From contig MCGO01000040.1 in the NCBI GenBank assembly GCA_002104985.1, positions 1 to 64,000 on the forward strand: a DNA stretch of 64,000 bases, written 5' to 3'. This DNA is from Rhizoclosmatium globosum. Its lineage: Eukaryota > Chytridiomycota > Chytridiomycetes > Chytridiales > Chytriomycetaceae. The notes below the pieces were generated by a model. It saw only the letters and a program-made list of their open reading frames with translations. It did no database searches and was not told the origin of the DNA. Positions 21,038 to 34,800 of the stretch are shown piece after piece; positions within the stretch are counted from its first letter, which is position 1; every line of letters begins with the position of its first letter. A program made the position numbers and the translations under genes.

Positions 21038-24000
21038 TTACCAGGAGTATCTTCCGATAATAGAGTCATGACCATAAGTTCTGACTGCCAGCTTTCTCAA
21101 CTCATCCATCATATAATGAAAAGACCACATGGAAGGGGAAGGAACCAATACATTGCAGGAATTGGAGCGGAGTTGAAAACATTGTTCAACCAAGGAAGTA
21201 GACAAACAACGCGGCAACAGAAAGGAAACACCGGTGCATAAAGAAGCTTCAGGTTCTTGGTTGGACCCCAGAAGGATTCTGCTGGAAACAGATTATACTG
21301 TTCTTGAAGCTACATTTTCCAAAACTTGGCAAATACAAGACAGACAAAGTAGACAGAGTTTCCAGCATTGGAGTACTTGTATATCGCTCAAGGCATAGAA
21401 CGCCATTAGGGAAAACACAGGATCCGTCGTCAAAGCTCCATACATAATACCATTGACTGAATGGGATTCCAGTTCAAGGTACCAATAAGTAAAGTACATG
21501 GAACGAGAAAACCACTGCATAAACCAATGAAAAGGTAGACATGGATAAACATTTGTCCATTCACCAAACGGTCTCTCTTAGGGTTACGTGGTGGACGAGT
21601 CATCAAAGTAGATTCAGGAGCTTCATAAATCAAAGCCATGGATGGAAAACGTCAGTATACAGCAGATAACGAGACACATGGCAGTATTGAGTGGCATTGG
21701 AATTCCAATGAAGATTGAAAGCAGGACTGGCCAGAGTTCGGACCATGTACCACAAGGAATCAGTACATGATACCTTCTTGATGTTGTCAAAACAGAGACG
21801 TCCAGATTCGATACCAGCAATCAAAGAGGAGAAGTTGTTGTCAATAAGTACCAAGGTAGCAGCTTCCATCGCGACTTCAGAACCTCCACCCATGGCAACA
21901 CCAACATTGGCGCCTTAAAGCAGGGGAATCGTTGACTCCGTCTCCAGTTACAGCAACAACTTCCTCACGAATCTTGAACTCATCTACAATCTTGAGTTCT
22001 GTTCAGCAGAAGTACGTCCAAACACAAGCTCCTGGTAGCAACAAATCTTGTCCCATCTTCAGTAGTCAAACCGTCAATTTCACTTCCAGAATAACAATAG
22101 CACGGTGAGCCTCCTCCATTTCAGATGGTTCGGCACGCTCATAGATCTTCTTTCCCTTTTTGTTCACCTTGTACTTCATGGTAAGGATGTCGTTCTAGCG
22201 CGCATGTCGGCAACAGTGTCAACCTTCTCAGTGGTAATAATGGAAACTTCACGGGCAATTGAAACGGCAGTCAAGGCAAAGTCACCAGTAACTAGAATAA
22301 AATAAGATTAGAATCGTGCTAGCCATAATCACCATGATCTTACCCATCGCAACACGAATATGGGCAGTTTTACACTTTTCAACAGTGTCCTTGGTTTCTG
22401 GGCGAGGTGGATCAACAATAGCACCCAATCCAACCAACACAAGTCATCCATAGAGTTCTTGGCAGTCTCTCAAAGTCACCATCAAAAGCGATACTGTCCA
22501 ATTTAAGGCCTTGTAAGCAAATCCAAGAACACGCTTTCCTTCACCAGCCCACTTCAATTGTGAGCATTGACACGAGCCTTGGCGGCATCATCGAAAGGAG
22601 AAATGGATCCATCTGCGTTCACAATACGAGTAATCTTTGGGTAAATCACATCTGGTGCACCCTTGACAAACATGGTAGTAGCTCCATCAAAAACGTCGAA
22701 CTTGTTCAATGAACGCTGAATCGTCATCATCCACTTGTTGCGAGAGTTGAATGGAATTTCGTACAGCTTGGTGAGGGAATTACGGATGCAGCAACAGAGC
22801 CAAGACCTTCAGCAAAACGGAGAACAGCCTTGTCAGTCGCATCACCAGAATGTTCTGTCAGCCAGTGGACAGACTCGTCATCAACAAATTCGGCGGCACA
22901 ACATTGAGCAGCAATAGTGTGGAACATGCCCTTGGCCTTGGCAGAGACGTCTTGATGTCTTGCCACCAATACCGGTATCACGAAGAGTCATCTTGTTTTG
23001 AGTGAGGGTACCCGTCTTGTCAGTACAAATGATGGTAACAGCACCGAGAGTTTCAATGGTAGTCAAGTTCTTAACAAGCACGAACTGAAAGATATGGTTT
23101 AGCATACAAGTAAATAGTGCTTATAAGAAGTAACAAACCTGTTTAGCCATACGACGAGCAATCAGAGTAAGCGAGACGGACACGGCAATTGGGAGACCTT
23201 CTGGACGAAAGCGACAATAATACCCACAAGTTTCCAAGCATTCCAATAAGAGTATACTGAACACAGGTTGTTTGTTCAAGTAGAATCCCCACACAAGCAT
23301 ACAAGTAAACCACAAGTCAGGCGATGGAGCAACGAAAACGACAAAGTTATCAACTTCCTTTTGGAGCAAGGTGCGTTCGGACTTCTTCTTTCCAGAAGAA
23401 CGGCAATTGACCCATAACAGTGTTTCACCAGTAAATGCGACAACGGCCTTGGCAGATCCGTTGACAACCATGGTTCCCATAAACCGACATTCTTGGACTC
23501 CATGTAAGAGGATCGGTACACTTAGCAGAGCAGAACAGGAATGGATTCACCAGTCAAATAGAACGGTCAACAGCGAGATCGTGAGAAGCCTCCAAAATAA
23601 TACAATCGCGGGAATCTTGTTTCCAAGCTTGATTCACAATATCACCAACAACACTTCAGAGGCCGGAATACTGATAGTCTTTCCATCACGAATGACACGT
23701 GCTTCAGAAGCCAACAACGCTTAATCTTCGACATAACAGAAGATGAAGACCAATCCTGCCAGAAGTAGAAAGCAGCTTGGAAGTGGATGACAATCAAAAG
23801 GAGAATAACAAGACCCAAGTTGTACGCAGATGGGCAGAACCGTCAAGTTGTGGCAAAGGATAGTAAGAGAGGAAGATGATACCAGCAGCACACCACATCA
23901 AGAAACAGAATCCCCCGAACAAGAAGGACATAACCTTGAAGAAGTAGTTATCACGTGGCGGAGTGATAGTATTCAGGCCGTTCTTCTTGAGTCTACTGGC

Positions 24001-24396
24001 AGCATCAACGGACACAAGACCTCCTTTCTCAGCAGAAATAGATCCAAGCTGAGCGAGAACCTGTATCAAAAGACATAAGAAACAAACCACTCAACTCAAA
24101 AATACTTACCTTATCCGCTGGGAGAGTGTGAAGGTCGATGGCTTGAAATCTTGAGCTTGCTTCTGGCGTGATGCCTTGTTGGTTCCAGATTAACGTCTTG
24201 AGAAATAGTCTTGAAGATAGGAATCATTTCACCCGTGTAGTCCTTTCAAGGGCAAGGCCAGCGGTATTGCCGATGGCTGTGTTACGAAGCGCCTCGATGG
24301 TGTCAACACGTTGGACTGGTAATCCGACATCATGGTGTGAGTGTCTACATTTACAGCAAATGCAACAGTAGCGGACTTTTCGTTCTTATCAGACAT
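21038..24396 (-). CDS. Na+/K+-ATPase-like alpha subunit (P-type IIC), copy 1, many frame breaks
   Basis: Plasma-membrane P-type cation pump. The ATG at 24396 gives [15 protein letters not shown] conserved N-domain start ([19 protein letters not shown]) follows, then an intron before [14 protein letters not shown]. Then come the TM pair [12 protein letters not shown], the A-domain TGES loop, M4 with [13 protein letters not shown], the phosphorylation site [11 protein letters not shown] near 23010, and a C-terminus ending GRYSW at 21041. Na/K-type similarity is clearest in the N-terminal half. The frame is broken at short intervals by one- or two-base losses relative to the other copy (for example GTGTTTCACC here, GTGTTGTCACC there), so no long ORF survives. 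All domains are present in order with intron positions shared with copy 2. It is either a pseudogene or an insufficiently polished copy. Confidence 0.75.
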
Positions 24397-24969
24397 TATT
24401 GGCAGTGACGTTGCGGAGCGGAATCAAAGAGAGTTGAAGTATGCACGGATGGAAAGTTTGCAGGTGGAGGAAGGTTGCGATTGCTTTGAAACAAGAGGTT
24501 TCCTGAATGATTGATTGAGAAAGATACCTGTTCACATCGATGAATGATATATACTTGTCCAGCCTCCAGTTGGCCTCCAGAGCCCCCGTTTGGTTGGCTT
24601 TTAATCATATAAATTTTTTGATGGAGATGCAAAAAAAGTATTGGATTATCATTTAATTTTTGTCATGGAGAAATACCATCATGAAAGAGAAGAACTTACG
24701 ACGAATCGATGCATCATATCATCAGTACGCTTCGACATCAATGGTGAATGCTCAACCCCGAAAAGAGGCGTGAGGTTTCAGAAATTTGAGCCCCCAGCCT
24801 GCAACACATGCCAGCCTCCAATATGAGGTCCAACCACGGCACATCAATCAACAGACAGAAATAACATCATGGCCTTTTATTCCAAATGAGATGTATTATA
24901 AGACATAAAACAAAAATAATAAAGAGAAGTGGTCGCATATAGTACCAAAACATGAGGATTATAAGAGTA
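24397..24969 (-). promoter_or_regulatory. Upstream region of ATPase copy 1 with TGGAGGC motifs and TATA-like box
   Basis: In the gene's orientation TGGAGGC occurs three times, at 24562-24568, 24573-24579 and 24814-24820, that is about 165, 175 and 420 bp before the ATG. A TATATA-type sequence lies at about 24547-24553. The same motif with similar spacing occurs upstream of copy 2. Motif sharing could reflect duplication history as well as function. The lower-numbered half of the similarity ends where the 3' end of copy 2 begins (AATAAAGAG near 24918). Confidence 0.45.
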
Positions 24970-27900
24970 TCACCAAGAGTATCTTCCGACAATGGAGTCA
25001 TGACCATAAGTTCTGACCGCCAGCTTTCTCAACTCATCCATCATAATGATGAACATACCGCATGGAAGTGGGATAAACCAATACATGGCAGGAATTGGAG
25101 CGGAGTTGAAAACGCCGTTCAACCAAGGAGTGTAAACAAACAATGCGGCAACAGACAGGGAAATCACCGTAGCATAGAGAAGGTTCAAGTTCTTGGTTGG
25201 TCCCCAGAATGGATTCTGCTGGAACACTGAGTTGAAGCGAGTTCTTGCACAGTACATGTTTCCAAAAAGTTGGCAAATCACAAGACAGACAAAGTAGACT
25301 GAGTTTCCAGCGTTGGAGTACTTAGTGACATCATCCAGTGACATTGTAACGTTGTTGGGGAACACGACAGGGTCCGTTGTCAGAGCTCCGTACATAAAGA
25401 CCAACTGGTTGAATGGAATTCCAGCCTCTCTGTACCAGTACAAAAGTACATGGTGAAGGAGAAAACACATGCATACACCATGAAGAGGTAGACGTGGATA
25501 AACATTTGTCCATTGACCAACGATCTTCTTGGGTTACGTGGGGGCGTGTCATCAAAGTAGATTCTGGAGATTCGTAAATCAAAGCCATGGATGGAAAACG
25601 TCAGTGATACAGCAGATAACCAAGTCCATAGCAGTGTTAAGCGGCAGGGAATTCCAATAAAATCGAAAGTAAGACGGGCCACAGTTCAGAGAAGTTCCCA
25701 AGGAATCAATACATGATACCTTTTGATGTTGTCGAAACAGAGACGTCCAGATCAATACCAGCGATCAATGAGAGAAGTTGTTATCGATCAAACAGGCAGC
25801 AGACTCCATGGCAACTTCAGAACCTCCCCCATAGCAACACCAACATTGGCAGCCTTAAGCAGGGAATCATTGACTCCGTCTCCAGTAACAGCAACAACTT
25901 CCTCACGAATCTTGAACTCATCTACAATCTTGAGCTTCTGTTCGCAGAGGTACGTCCAAACACAAGCTCCGGTAGCAACAAATCTTGTCCCAGTCTTCGT
26001 CGTCAAGCCGTCAATTTCCTTCCAGAAATACAATGCACGGTGAGCTCTCCATTTCAGTGGCTCAGCACGCTCGTAAATCTTCTTTCCCTTCTTGTTCACT
26101 TGACTTCATGTAAGGAGATCGGTTCTAGCGCGCATGTCGGCGACGTGTCGACCTTTCGTGGTAATAATGGAAACTTCACGGCAATCGAAACGGCAGTCAA
26201 GCAAAGTCACCAGTAACTAGAATAAATAAGATTAAATCGGCTAGCCATAATCTCGTGATCTTACCCATCGCAACACGAATATGGGCCTTTTTACACTTTT
26301 CGACAGTGTCCTTGGTTTCTGGGCGAGGTGGATCAACAATAGCACCCAATCCAACCAACACAAGGTCATCCATGAGTTTTTGGCAGTCTCCTCAAAGTCA
26401 CCATCAAAAGCATATGTCCAATTAAGGCCTTGTAAGCGAATCCAAGAACACGCTTTCCTTCACCAGCCCACTTCAATTGTGAGCATTGACACGAGCTTGG
26501 CGGCATCATCGAAAGGAGAAATGGATCCATCTGCGTTCACAATACGAGTAATCTTTGGGTAAATCACATCTGGTGCACCCTTGACAAACATGGTAGTAGC
26601 TCCATCAAAAACTCGGACTTGTTCAATGAGCGCTGAATAGTCATCATCCATTTGTTGCGAGAGTTGAATGGAATTTCGTAAGCTTGGTGAGGGAATTACG
26701 GATGGCAGCAACAGAGCCAAGACCTTCAGCAAACGGAGAACAGCCTTGTCAGTCGCGTCACCAGAAATGGTTCTGTCAGCCAATGGAACAGACTCGTCAT
26801 CAACAAATTCGGCGGCACACATTGAGCGCAATAGTGTGGAAAATGCCTTGGCCTTGGCAGAGACTCCTTGATATCTTTGCCACCAATACCGGTATCACGA
26901 GAGTCATCTTGTTTTGAGTGAGTACCGTCTTGTCGTACAAATGATGGTAACAGCACCGAGAGTTTCAATGGTAGTCAAGTTCTTAACAAGAACGAACTGA
27001 AATATTAGGTTTTAGCATACAGTAAAAGTGGTTATAAGAAGTAACAAACCTGCTTAGACATACGACGAGCAATCAAAGTAAGCGAGACAGATACAGCGAT
27101 AGGAAGACCTTCTGGGACGAAAGCGACAATAATACCGCACAAGTTTCCAAGCATTCCGATAATATCGTATTGCACAATTGGTTGTTTGTTCAAGTAGAAT
27201 CCCCAGACAAGCATACACGCAACACCACAGGTGAAGGCGATAGAAGCAACGAAAACGACAAAGTTATCGACTTCCTTTTGGAGCAAGGTACGTTCGGACT
27301 TCTTCTTTCCAGAAGACGGCAATTGACCCATAACAGTGTTGTCACCAGTAAATGCGACAACGGCCTTGGCAGATCCGTTGACAACCATGGTTCCCATAAA
27401 CCGACATTCTTGGACTCCATGTAAGAGGGATCGGTACACTTAGCAGAGGCAGAGACAGGAATGGATTCACCAGTGAGAATAGAACGGTCAACAGCGAGAT
27501 CGTGAGAAGCCTCCAAAATAATACAATCGGCGGGAATCTTGTTACCAAGCTTGATTTCGACAATATCACCAACGACAACTTCAGAGGCTGGGATACTGAT
27601 AGTCTTTCCATCACGAATGACACGGGCTTCAGAAGCCAACAACGCGTTATCTTGGACATAACAGAAGATGAAGACCAATCCTGCCAGAAGTAGAAAGCAG
27701 CTTGGAAGTGGATGACAATCAAAAGGAGAATAACGAGACCCAAGTTGTAAGGAGAAGGGGCAACGCCATCAAGTTGTGGCAAAGGATAGTAAGAAAGGAA
27801 GATAATGGCGGCAGAGCACCACATCAAGAAACAGAATCCTCCGAACAAGAAGACATAACCTTGAAGAAGTAGTTATCGCGTGGTGGAGTAATGGCGTTGG

Positions 27901-28319
27901 GACCATTTTTCTTGAGTCTGCTTGCTGCGTCGATGGAAACCAAACCGCCCTTTTCAGCAGAAATAGATCCAAGTTGAGCGAGAACCTACCGAATCAAGTT
28001 TAGAACATAATTTGAGGGTAAAGTCTATTAATACATACTTATCAGCGGGAGGGTGTGAATATCATGGCCTTGAATCCTGTGCCTGCTTCTGACGCGATGC
28101 CTTGTTGGTTCCAGACTTGACATCCTGAGAAATCGTCTTGAAGATAGGAATCATTTCACCCGTGGTAGTTCTCTCCAAAGCGAGACCGGTAGTGTTTCCA
28201 ATAGCAGTGTTACGAAGCGCCTCGATGGTGTCAACACGTTGAACTGGCAATCCAACATCTGCACTCTGCGTGTTGATGGCAAATGCAACGGTAGCAGGCT
28301 TTTCGTTCTTGTCAGACAT
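24970..28319 (-). CDS. Na+/K+-ATPase-like alpha subunit (P-type IIC), copy 2, frame breaks
   Basis: Tandem paralogue of copy 1 with the same length (3350 versus 3359 bp), intron sites and termini. The ATG at 28319 gives MSDKNEKPATVAFAINTQ. Preserved long segments include [31 protein letters not shown] at about 27480, a continuous stretch through [19 protein letters not shown] to [11 protein letters not shown] (27439-27090), the hinge motif [21 protein letters not shown] near 25880, and the C-terminal GRYSW before the stop at 24970-24972. Frame breaks are fewer than in copy 1 in the 27032-27678 region but frequent elsewhere, including the P-domain DKTGT site near 26930. The pump would exchange Na+ and K+ or another monovalent cation. 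Fungal IIC pumps are known in early-diverging lineages. Functional status of either copy cannot be decided from this sequence. Confidence 0.8.
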
Positions 28320-28740
28320 TTGTGGGAAGCGACGTTGTTGTGTGGAATCAAAGAGACTTGAACGGTGGATGGGCGTTGTGGAAGACAGAGAGCTTCCTGT
28401 TGAGATTGGGTGGATGAAAATGAGGAACTGTACAAGCGTTGGTTATATATAGCTACCCAGCCCCCGATTCTGCCTCCAGTGGGTTTCTGCATCACAGCCT
28501 TCACCATGAAACCGATTTAATCAATATTTTTTTTTTGCTTGGCTGATTAAACTGGTTTTGTAACATGTGGCTTGATTCAGTCTCAAAAGAGCACTTGAGC
28601 CTGTTAGACAGTACATGACGCTGATGCTCAATATGTATCTCCAGCAAGCTGAAAGAAACTTGGTATTGCAGGCAGTGATATCTGACGGAAATTTTCCTAC
28701 CGCCTCCAACTTGCAGCCTGCAGCCTCCAGCTAGATTCAT
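28320..28740 (-). promoter_or_regulatory. Upstream region of ATPase copy 2 with TGGAGGC motifs and TATA box
   Basis: Three TGGAGGC motifs in the gene's orientation lie at 28472-28478, 28702-28708 and 28723-28729, about 155, 385 and 405 bp before the ATG. A TATATATAA-like box lies at about 28443-28450. The distances mirror those upstream of copy 1 although the intervening sequence differs. Confidence 0.45.
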
Positions 28741-28902
28741 CTCCCAAAGACCAAAGGCCCATCCAACATACCCACTCTTGGCAGTCTTGGATGTTTCAAG
28801 TCTTAGCTAATGGATACCATCACATGAGTGCATTCGCATGTTCTTGCGAATTTAGAGAATATTCTACACATTCTATTCATTCCATACGTTCTGCCACCAA
28901 CA

Positions 28903-29530
28903 ATGACCCGAACCCTCCTCTTCCTCCTTTCCTTTCTACAACTCACATTCGCATGCGATAATCTTCACTACTGGTCCGCCTACGAACTCCTCAACGATTA
29001 CCACGCCTTCCCAAACTGGAACCCCTCCCTCCCATCCACCAGCCACCACCAAACCCAAACCGACACAAAAACCTGTATACAATCATACGACGAACTCGCA
29101 CAATGCGATAAAGTCGAAAGTCCGTCAGGATCCGCTGTTTTGACGTTACAGGTAAATTTCCCCCGATCCCCTTCACAACAACAACCCCAAACTGCAAAAC
29201 CTAACGAAAATAACACACAAAACAGCCAGACGGGAACTTAGTCCTCTACTGGCCCTTCTCCATGAACCCCTTCTGCAACTGGGGTGGGAAATGCCTCCGC
29301 CCCGTCTGGTCAACCCAAACCAACAAACCAAACGGCCCAAAAACTCTCCGCGTCGTCGGGTCCGGGTCCGCATCAATCATCGATGTAAGCGGGAAAGAAG
29401 TGTGGACCACGAAACCACAAAGGGTACTCAACTATGCGTACAAGATGATGGAAACGTTGTGTTGTATACGGCTGGTATGGAAGCTGTTTGGCAGAGCGGA
29501 CAAGGATGGATCGTTAATATGTCTACATAA
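28903..29530 (+). CDS. Secreted bulb-type (B-) lectin domain protein
   Basis: The ATG at 28903 starts a signal peptide (MTRTLLFLLSFLQLTFACDN). The mature part has the mannose-binding-lectin-like pattern in which short segments end in Q.DGN.V.Y. PDGNLVLYW follows directly after the intron at 29152-29225, and CVQDDGNVVLYT precedes a closing VWQSGQG. Such domains bind mannose or related glycans when the QxDxNxVxY residues are intact; here Asn and the Tyr are present in both visible motifs. One frame break falls at about 29400-29425, between VWTT and KGTQLCVQDD. The stop is at 29528-29530. It is a likely extracellular lectin of about 185 residues. Confidence 0.75.
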
Positions 29531-29579
29531 ATACACTTTTCATGCATTTATTTCATTTTTGGATCAATAAAAAGAAGGG

Positions 29580-30365
<786 letters not shown>

Positions 30366-30536
30366 GACGGCACTGTGTAGGAATTATCCAACGAATGAAA
30401 AATAAATGCAACGAAGATAAATGTGTACATTCAAAAAAAACCAAGCTCTAAGAAAGGGGGGGTATTCAAAAGGGGAGGCGGCGTTTCTTGGGATTTGATG
30501 TTGCGGATCCACTTGTGATTGCTCCTGATGTTTGGA

Positions 30537-31773
30537 TCACTGATTCCCCGCCAAACTTCTTCTGATTTCTACTCGCTCCTCCCTGTGCAGCATTTTCTTT
30601 TTCCGCTCTGTAAGCAGAAGAAGAAGGGGAAGGGGAAGAACGTGTGACAGCAGTTGGCGTGCACTTGTAGAGGCACGGGGACGAACAGGTGTGCGAACAT
30701 TCTTCAAAGCCAGAATCTCCAAGTTTCGACGATGTTCCTCTTCAAGAGCCTCCATACATCCAGTCAAGTCATTTGAAAAGTCGTGGTCATTGTACACGTA
30801 TTCCCGAATCTACCATATATAGAGTTAGCAGCTGTACAAGGTTCATTCTGGTTCTCTCAGATGTAAACCCCGGAAGAGTCGTTCCTTGCCTTCACAGTTG
30901 CCCAGAGTAAGATTGTTCGCTCACTGTTCCATTTTCGGACTCCTCTAACAATAACAACATACCCATTTCAAAACATGATCCCATGGAACCTCCGTCACAA
31001 ACTTTTCGACACCCTTCAATTCAACCCGATCTTCTGCAGAAGCCACCAAACACTTTTCTCTCTCGAGGATCCAATCCAGAGCCTCTTTTTGACAGTGGCA
31101 AGAGAAGCATGTTAATAACAAGACCAGAAAGTCTGGCAGAGAATGGTAGGTCATCTGAATTCAAGCAAGTCCGAGTCTTTGAAGAAGAAGAAGAAACAGT
31201 AGCGGATGCTGAAACAACTGATTCAACAAGACATGAGCACTTGAAGATTTAAAGGCAGAAGAAGAAGGAGGAGCGGCAATGGAGACAGCCAGGATCCACC
31301 GTTTAAGCGCCAAGAGAGTGAATTCAAGACGAGCTTCCAGACGCGGCGACGACTTTTCAATGAGAGAATTGATTCGAGTAGTTACGTGTTTGAGATTCGA
31401 CTTTGACGTGTTTATGTTCTTTGCGGTGGCGACAAGGGCCCGTCTTCGCACTTCGATTTGAGTGACAAGAGAAGACAGGTGGGCGGCGGCAGTGAGAGAG
31501 AAGGGTGGTTGGTGGGACTGGTTGGCTGGGAACTGGACTGGGATTGTGCGGGAGACGAAAGAGAAAGAGCGGCGATTCTGAGAGTGGTTGTTGAATTGGT
31601 TGTGTTGTTGATGAAGAAGAAGAAGAAGGATCGAGTGAGGCAAGGGCGTCCAGGTAGAGACGGGTCAGTGGATTTGAGTGGTTGTTGTTTGGTTGTTTTC
31701 TGTGGAGAGAAAGATAGAGAGCGTGTTCGAGTGATGATGCTGCTTTCTCGGTTGTTGTTGTTGTTTGTGTCAT
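30537..31773 (-). CDS. Unrecognised intron-containing protein
   Basis: The ATG at 31773 (MTQTTTTTEKAASS) is 34 bp from the divergent TARBP1 start. The N-terminal part is Ser/Pro/Gln-rich, followed by helical segments (LVTQIEVRRRALVATAKNI, then VTTRINSLIEK). After at least one intron and frame change come EALDWILEREK and VEKFVTEVPWDHVLKW. A further intron (donor near 30961, acceptor near 30810) joins IREYVYNDHDFSNDLTG, and an EEEHRRNLEIL helix follows. The Ser/Arg-rich tail is probably disturbed by a frame break near 30665. No family recognised; mostly helical, cytosolic or nuclear. Confidence 0.5.
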
Positions 31774-31807
31774 TGTTTCTTTCTTTTGTTTTTAAATAAC
31801 GGTATTA

Positions 31808-34800
31808 ATGGACACACTCACTGCCCTCTCTTCAAACTACAATCCAGACAATCCTCCACTCGCTCAAGTAGCAAGTCTAATTCAACTGCTTCAATCGAAT
31901 GCATCAGAGGAGATACAACTGGACATCCAGGAACAACTAGTCAGAGCAGTGCTTTCAATCAGCCTGGATACTCTCTCACAACCATCATTCAAATCCACTC
32001 TGACTTCATCGCTGTTACCCCAACTAGTCAAACTGAATCCATCTGCTTCTCTACACCAAATATGGTCCACTCTCTCACTCGCAAATACGTCGTCTCTTTC
32101 AGTTCTCCGCCAATCAACCCTCATTCTCGTCCACCTTTTCCCCTTCTTCTTTTCTCTTTCTTCTGTTTCGTCTTCTACTTCTGATACTGCCTCTGCTCCA
32201 TCGACTCCGTCACAAACCAACAAAAAAGAAATACAACAGAAAAGACGCGACAATTGGAATCACAACTGGTGCTTCCTTCTTGAATGAACACCAAGACCAC
32301 GACTCCCTCTCCTTCATTAGTACAACTACTACTAGCACTTCTACTCCTGGACCTCTCCTAATTGACCTTCGTAAATCAAATGAGTTTTGGCTCTTGATTC
32401 AAGCGGTCTGGCTTCTACTGACCCTTCGATTGAGAAATCGGCTGTTTTTCTTGTTAAACGCGTGCTTGATTTCTGTGATCGTGTTGCAGATGGCGTTGTC
32501 AATTTGTGAGTTGTAACGTAGATTTTAAAGCCTGTGACCGGAGGAACAATCTTGTACCTATCGAATGAAGCGAGCATTTGATCAAAGCGAGTCTTGGCGA
32601 GCGTTTGGAATTATGACTACGTGCAGAGTGAAATGGACATCATCTTACATGAATATCATAAATAACTCAACACCACATCCCTCTACAAACAGATACTTCA
32701 CCCACACCCCTTCAAAAACAACCCCCCTCTTCAAACTATACCTGAAACCCTCCAAATCCTAAGCGACCCATCACCACACCTCGCAACCCCCTCCTCCCCC
32801 GAATCCCACTCTTCCATCCCCCGGAAATGCACATCTCATGGACACACACACTCCTCCACCGCGCCCTCAAGAACCACTCCGCACCCATGCGCAAAAGAGT
32901 CCTCCTCCACATCCTCACAACAAACCCACCCATAGACCCACACTTCCTCTGCACATCCGTCATGCCCGAACTCGACGCTGCATCGTTGTACAATGTCTCC
33001 GGGTTAGGGTCCGTGGCGTCTCCGTTTGGAGACCGTGTTCGTGTGTATATGCGTGGCGTTCTTGGATGTGCGCCGACGCTGGTTGCGCGTGTGGTTCGTG
33101 CGTGTGTGGGGTTTTCGACGCGGGTTGCGTGTGTGTTTGTGTTGCTTGGGGTGTGTGACTTTGCGGGTGGGTGGGAGGTGGGGGGAGAGGGGGGTTGCTG
33201 GAGTGGGGGGATGTGAAGGGGTTTGCGGAGTGTATGGAGAGTGAGAGGGCTGTTTCTGTGTGGACGTGAGTTAAAAGTTTTGTTTTTTTTTTGATTGTTG
33301 TGAGTTAAATAGGGTTTTCAACAGGAAACTGGATGCACGGAAATTGTTTTGTCGGTTGGCGGTGACGATCACAGTTAAATTGTGTGACATGGCTTCTATT
33401 TCGTTCAAAGATTTGAGATATTTGTTGAGTGTGATTGGACCATCAGAGGCGGAGACGGACTCATTCAAAGAGGTGCAAGAGTGGTGTTTGAAAGGGTTTG
33501 GAGAAGGATGGCTCTCGAAAGAATGCAAACAAGCAATCAAATCATTTCTGGAAACAGTGACGGGTGTTCCAGAAAGTGAGGTCAAGACAGCGGAATCACT
33601 TGTAAAGATGTTGGCGTTTATTCCAACAAAGTCATCGAAAGATACCCTGGACCACTCTTCGCGCGTTTACAAAACTGCATGCATCATCGTCTTACGCACC
33701 AGAAGGAACTTCAAACAGAGTCATATTTTACTGGCTGAGATTTCAAGCAATTTTACAAATGCCCTCTCAATTTCTTCTCAAACACAAATCTGTTTGAAAT
33801 CAAAGCTGTTTGCTTACACAAGCTTGCTCATCCAATTGGGACTCCTTTCAAAGTTATTGAAAAGTACGCGATGGTACTTCAACATGTTTTACGACTACTG
33901 CCTCAACCAATGCAAGCTCTCATCACGTTACACTCTGAAAGCATGCGGATATTATCTGACACAGAACTGACACAAACAACTTATTTACGGCTTACACTAC
34001 CATTAACTTAGCGTACACTCTTGCCAACCCTTGGGATTCAGCTTCCAAATGTTCTGCCCATTTCAACGCTTCTCGCGCAGCCTAAATACATCAAGTCACC
34101 AACTCAAGAATCATGGTCGATATCCAAACAGATCTTCAAATCGCCCAATATTCATGTTTGGCAAGTCTTCTCGCCATATCCCCAACCAACCAAACGACAG
34201 AAATCCTAGAAACACTCGCTAATGAAATCGAAAACACATCAACAACATCAACACCTCCTCTTCTGCACTGTGCTCACCTCCTTCTCCAAAGGCAACCTCT
34301 CAAAGACCCAACCCCAATCCCAAACCTCCTCAAAAACAGCCTCGAAATCCTCCTCGAAAACACAGGAAATGCAAAACATTTCACACAAATCTTATCCCAC
34401 TTCAGCCAACTTGCCTTACCCCTCAAATCCTTGCATCATCCAACCCCCAAATCCACGAAACCGTACACACCGCCTTCTCGCCCTCAAAGACCTCGCGAAC
34501 CAACGCATCGGAATCATGGAACACGTAGCAACTCCATTCCTCTCCGCCTGGGAATCCGCCCACCCTGCCCACCTAGACATCTTCATCACCCTATTATCAT
34601 TCGGTCCAACACGCGACAAAAACATGGACGCAGATAGAGTCGACGCCGCAATCTCATACATTCTCCACACCGCTCCAATCCCCTCACCCCCGAACCTCTC
34701 GAAAGAAACCGCAGAACTTAACTTCAATTGTCGCGATTACGCCATCAGAGTCCGTGCGAATGCGGTGTTGCTTAGAAACAGGGACCCGGAGGTTTCTGTG

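Noticed and set aside
21038..28319. Definite call of both ATPases as pseudogenes
   Set aside because: Breaks are concentrated single- or double-base losses in near-identical copies, which assembly error explains as well or better.
32827..33244. Overlapping plus-strand Cys- and Arg-rich ORFs
   Set aside because: Alternative frames of the TARBP1 coding region in a GT-rich segment; homology-like helical sequence continues only in one frame with breaks.
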